Origin: Sorghum bicolor
Lineage: Eukaryota > Streptophyta > Magnoliopsida > Poales > Poaceae
Direction: 5' to 3'
Assembly: GCF_000003195.3 (NCBI RefSeq)
Contig: NC_012877.2
Location: 17,105,344 to 17,169,343, forward strand
Length of the DNA stretch: 64,000 nt
A model generated the notes under the pieces. It did not search any database. It was not told where the DNA came from and worked only from the letters and a program-made list of their open reading frames with translations. This document shows, piece after piece, positions 62,795 through 64,000 of this stretch. The position numbers and the translations under genes were made by a program. Each line of letters begins with the position of its first letter. Positions within the stretch are counted from its first letter, which is position 1.

Positions 62795-64000
62795 GATAGG
62801 TTACTGATATGAATTGGTATGAGGGTGGCCCGATCTTCACGACAGTAGATCAAAAGAACAAGGATAACTTGCTGCAAACAACGGATAACTAGCTTTATAC
62901 CTGACAAAGGTTGGATGCGACCAAGCGACGGGGAGAGAGGCACCGAAACCGCGAAGACTTCGAATCGATCTCCAAACGATCGCAGAACCACAATCCAAAA
63001 CTAATCGACACAATGTGGCGTAGCCAAACGGAAGCTGTAGAGCACGAAGTAGGGGAACCTAGAGGATTCACTTCACATGTCCAAGAGGAACAAGGAAGAA
63101 CAAAGGTTGAGTAAGGCACTCAGCAGCGTGGTTGCAATATCATATAGTTTATCAAAATGATCAAAGGTTCCTAATAGCTTAGAAGTAGGGAATATTTATA
63201 CTAGGAACAACCCTCCTAGATAAGTATGAAAAGAAAATAGAGTTTTTGAGGGAAGGCAATGTGAAAGGTCCCCTCGAAATGGATTCCCAAACTGGCTTCG
63301 CGTGACTGTTGGCCTCTAGAGCAGTTTCCAATAAAGTGACCATAACTTCTTATTGGGAATTCCAAATGATGAACCGTTTCTTGGTTGTGAAACTACACTC
63401 AAAGGGCTTTCCAGAAATGCATGCCAACTAGCACTAAACATTGTAGATTGATACAGTTTTACTTGGCAAGTTGTACCAACATTCTGTCACGACAGAGTGT
63501 TGACTTTCTGACCAGTCTGTACTAATTCTGATCTGCAGGCAATATAGGGTATCCAAACTGGTCGCCACTAGATTCATTAGAAAGTAGACTCGACAGGCTT
63601 TCTAACAAGTCCTCATGGGCCTTCATAGCTTTTATGAGTAAAAAGTTATGACGATTTATTTGTACTGGTCCGTTCTTGACTTCCACTGGTCTGTTTTTTA
63701 CTCTTCTAGTCCGTTTTGTTGGTGTCTTCTGGGACTTGCACTGGTCCGTTCTTTAGGGTCCGATCCATCCTTCTCTTCTTCTATATACCTGAGTACAATC
63801 AAGGTACAACACTTAAGTAGTATATAATTCTCATTAATGTTAAAATGAATATCACAAAGTAGCGCGTGGACCTCTTGTTGTAGCTTCTTTGCACGACTAC
63901 GTGTAATCAGTCCATCAATGACTTGGGCTGGTGTCAGTGTAGGTAAAACTTGAGTGGTTGTAGCTTGACTTGGAGCTTGTGACATATTGCTTGCTGGCAT
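62795..64000 (-). mobile_element. Ty3/Gypsy 3' LTR and end of polyprotein, minus orientation, running off the window
   Basis: The minus strand from 64000 encodes LITRSRAKKLQQEVHALLCDIHF (63900-63810), then the LTR from about 63790 to 62795 with promoter TATAAATATTCCC near 63195. It is the same family as 43641-45062. The left end (GATAGGTTACTG at 62795) corresponds to the LTR end GTAACCTATC. The rest of the element lies beyond 64000. Confidence 0.75.
63698..64000 (-). pseudogene. Gypsy polyprotein C-terminal end, partial
   Basis: 100 residues open to the window edge, matching the 43970-44060 frame. After INENYILLK the two copies diverge by a small frame change (VLRYIEEEKDGSD here against DCTQVYRRREG there). 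Catalytic parts would be to the right of 64000. Confidence 0.5.

Overview
This is a 64-kb piece of plant nuclear DNA, almost certainly from a grass (Poaceae); a panicoid such as sorghum, sugarcane or a relative is my inference from GC-rich first exons, Athila-type Ty3/Gypsy LTRs, CACTA elements with Ulp1 genes and Tourist-like MITEs. It holds one intact host gene, the exocyst subunit SEC10 on the minus strand (21775-40331), in a sea of nested transposons. I could join all 24 SEC10 coding exons with consensus splice sites into one open frame of 808 codons plus stop.

Left flank (1-2730): a minus-strand Athila-like LTR ending at 1327, then a minus-strand Ty1/Copia 3' remnant. 2730-20557: a large degenerate CACTA (En/Spm) element on the plus strand, 5'-truncated, with a TNP2-type transposase pseudogene interrupted by organellar DNA (trnC-GCA and an rpl14 fragment), an internal array of palindromic repeats, and a second gene combining a Transposase_24-like region, a DUF8039-like region and a Ulp1/C48 protease. 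That gene is split by a young Athila-type retrotransposon (10687-19190; two 1353-bp LTRs; 5-bp target duplication ACAGC). The CACTA right terminus is at 20557.

20558-40970: SEC10 and its surroundings. Intron 20 carries a deleted Copia element (24362-27669). Intron 14 carries another Copia element (29037-35116), whose protease region is in turn interrupted by a Tag1-like hAT element (31013-31534, 8-bp TSD). Both Copia elements lie antisense to SEC10.

41085-57552: a nest of Athila-like elements. An outer minus-strand LTR is split by a minus-strand gag-protease element lacking reverse transcriptase (42056-57284, TSD GCTGG). This element is itself invaded by a Tourist-like MITE (42416-42694), by a Ty3/Gypsy fragment (about 43641-47080), and by a small non-autonomous Athila derivative with a scrambled 3' end (50591-54789, target duplication CATGT). 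57553-64000: fragments of Copia LTRs, a minus-strand Athila LTR (59946-61370) and the 3' end of a minus-strand Gypsy element running off the right edge.

Sequence-level evidence for the nesting order (target duplications, empty sites in sister copies, frames restored by removing inserts) is strong. Superfamily assignments rest on recognised motifs. Clade names and ages are inference.
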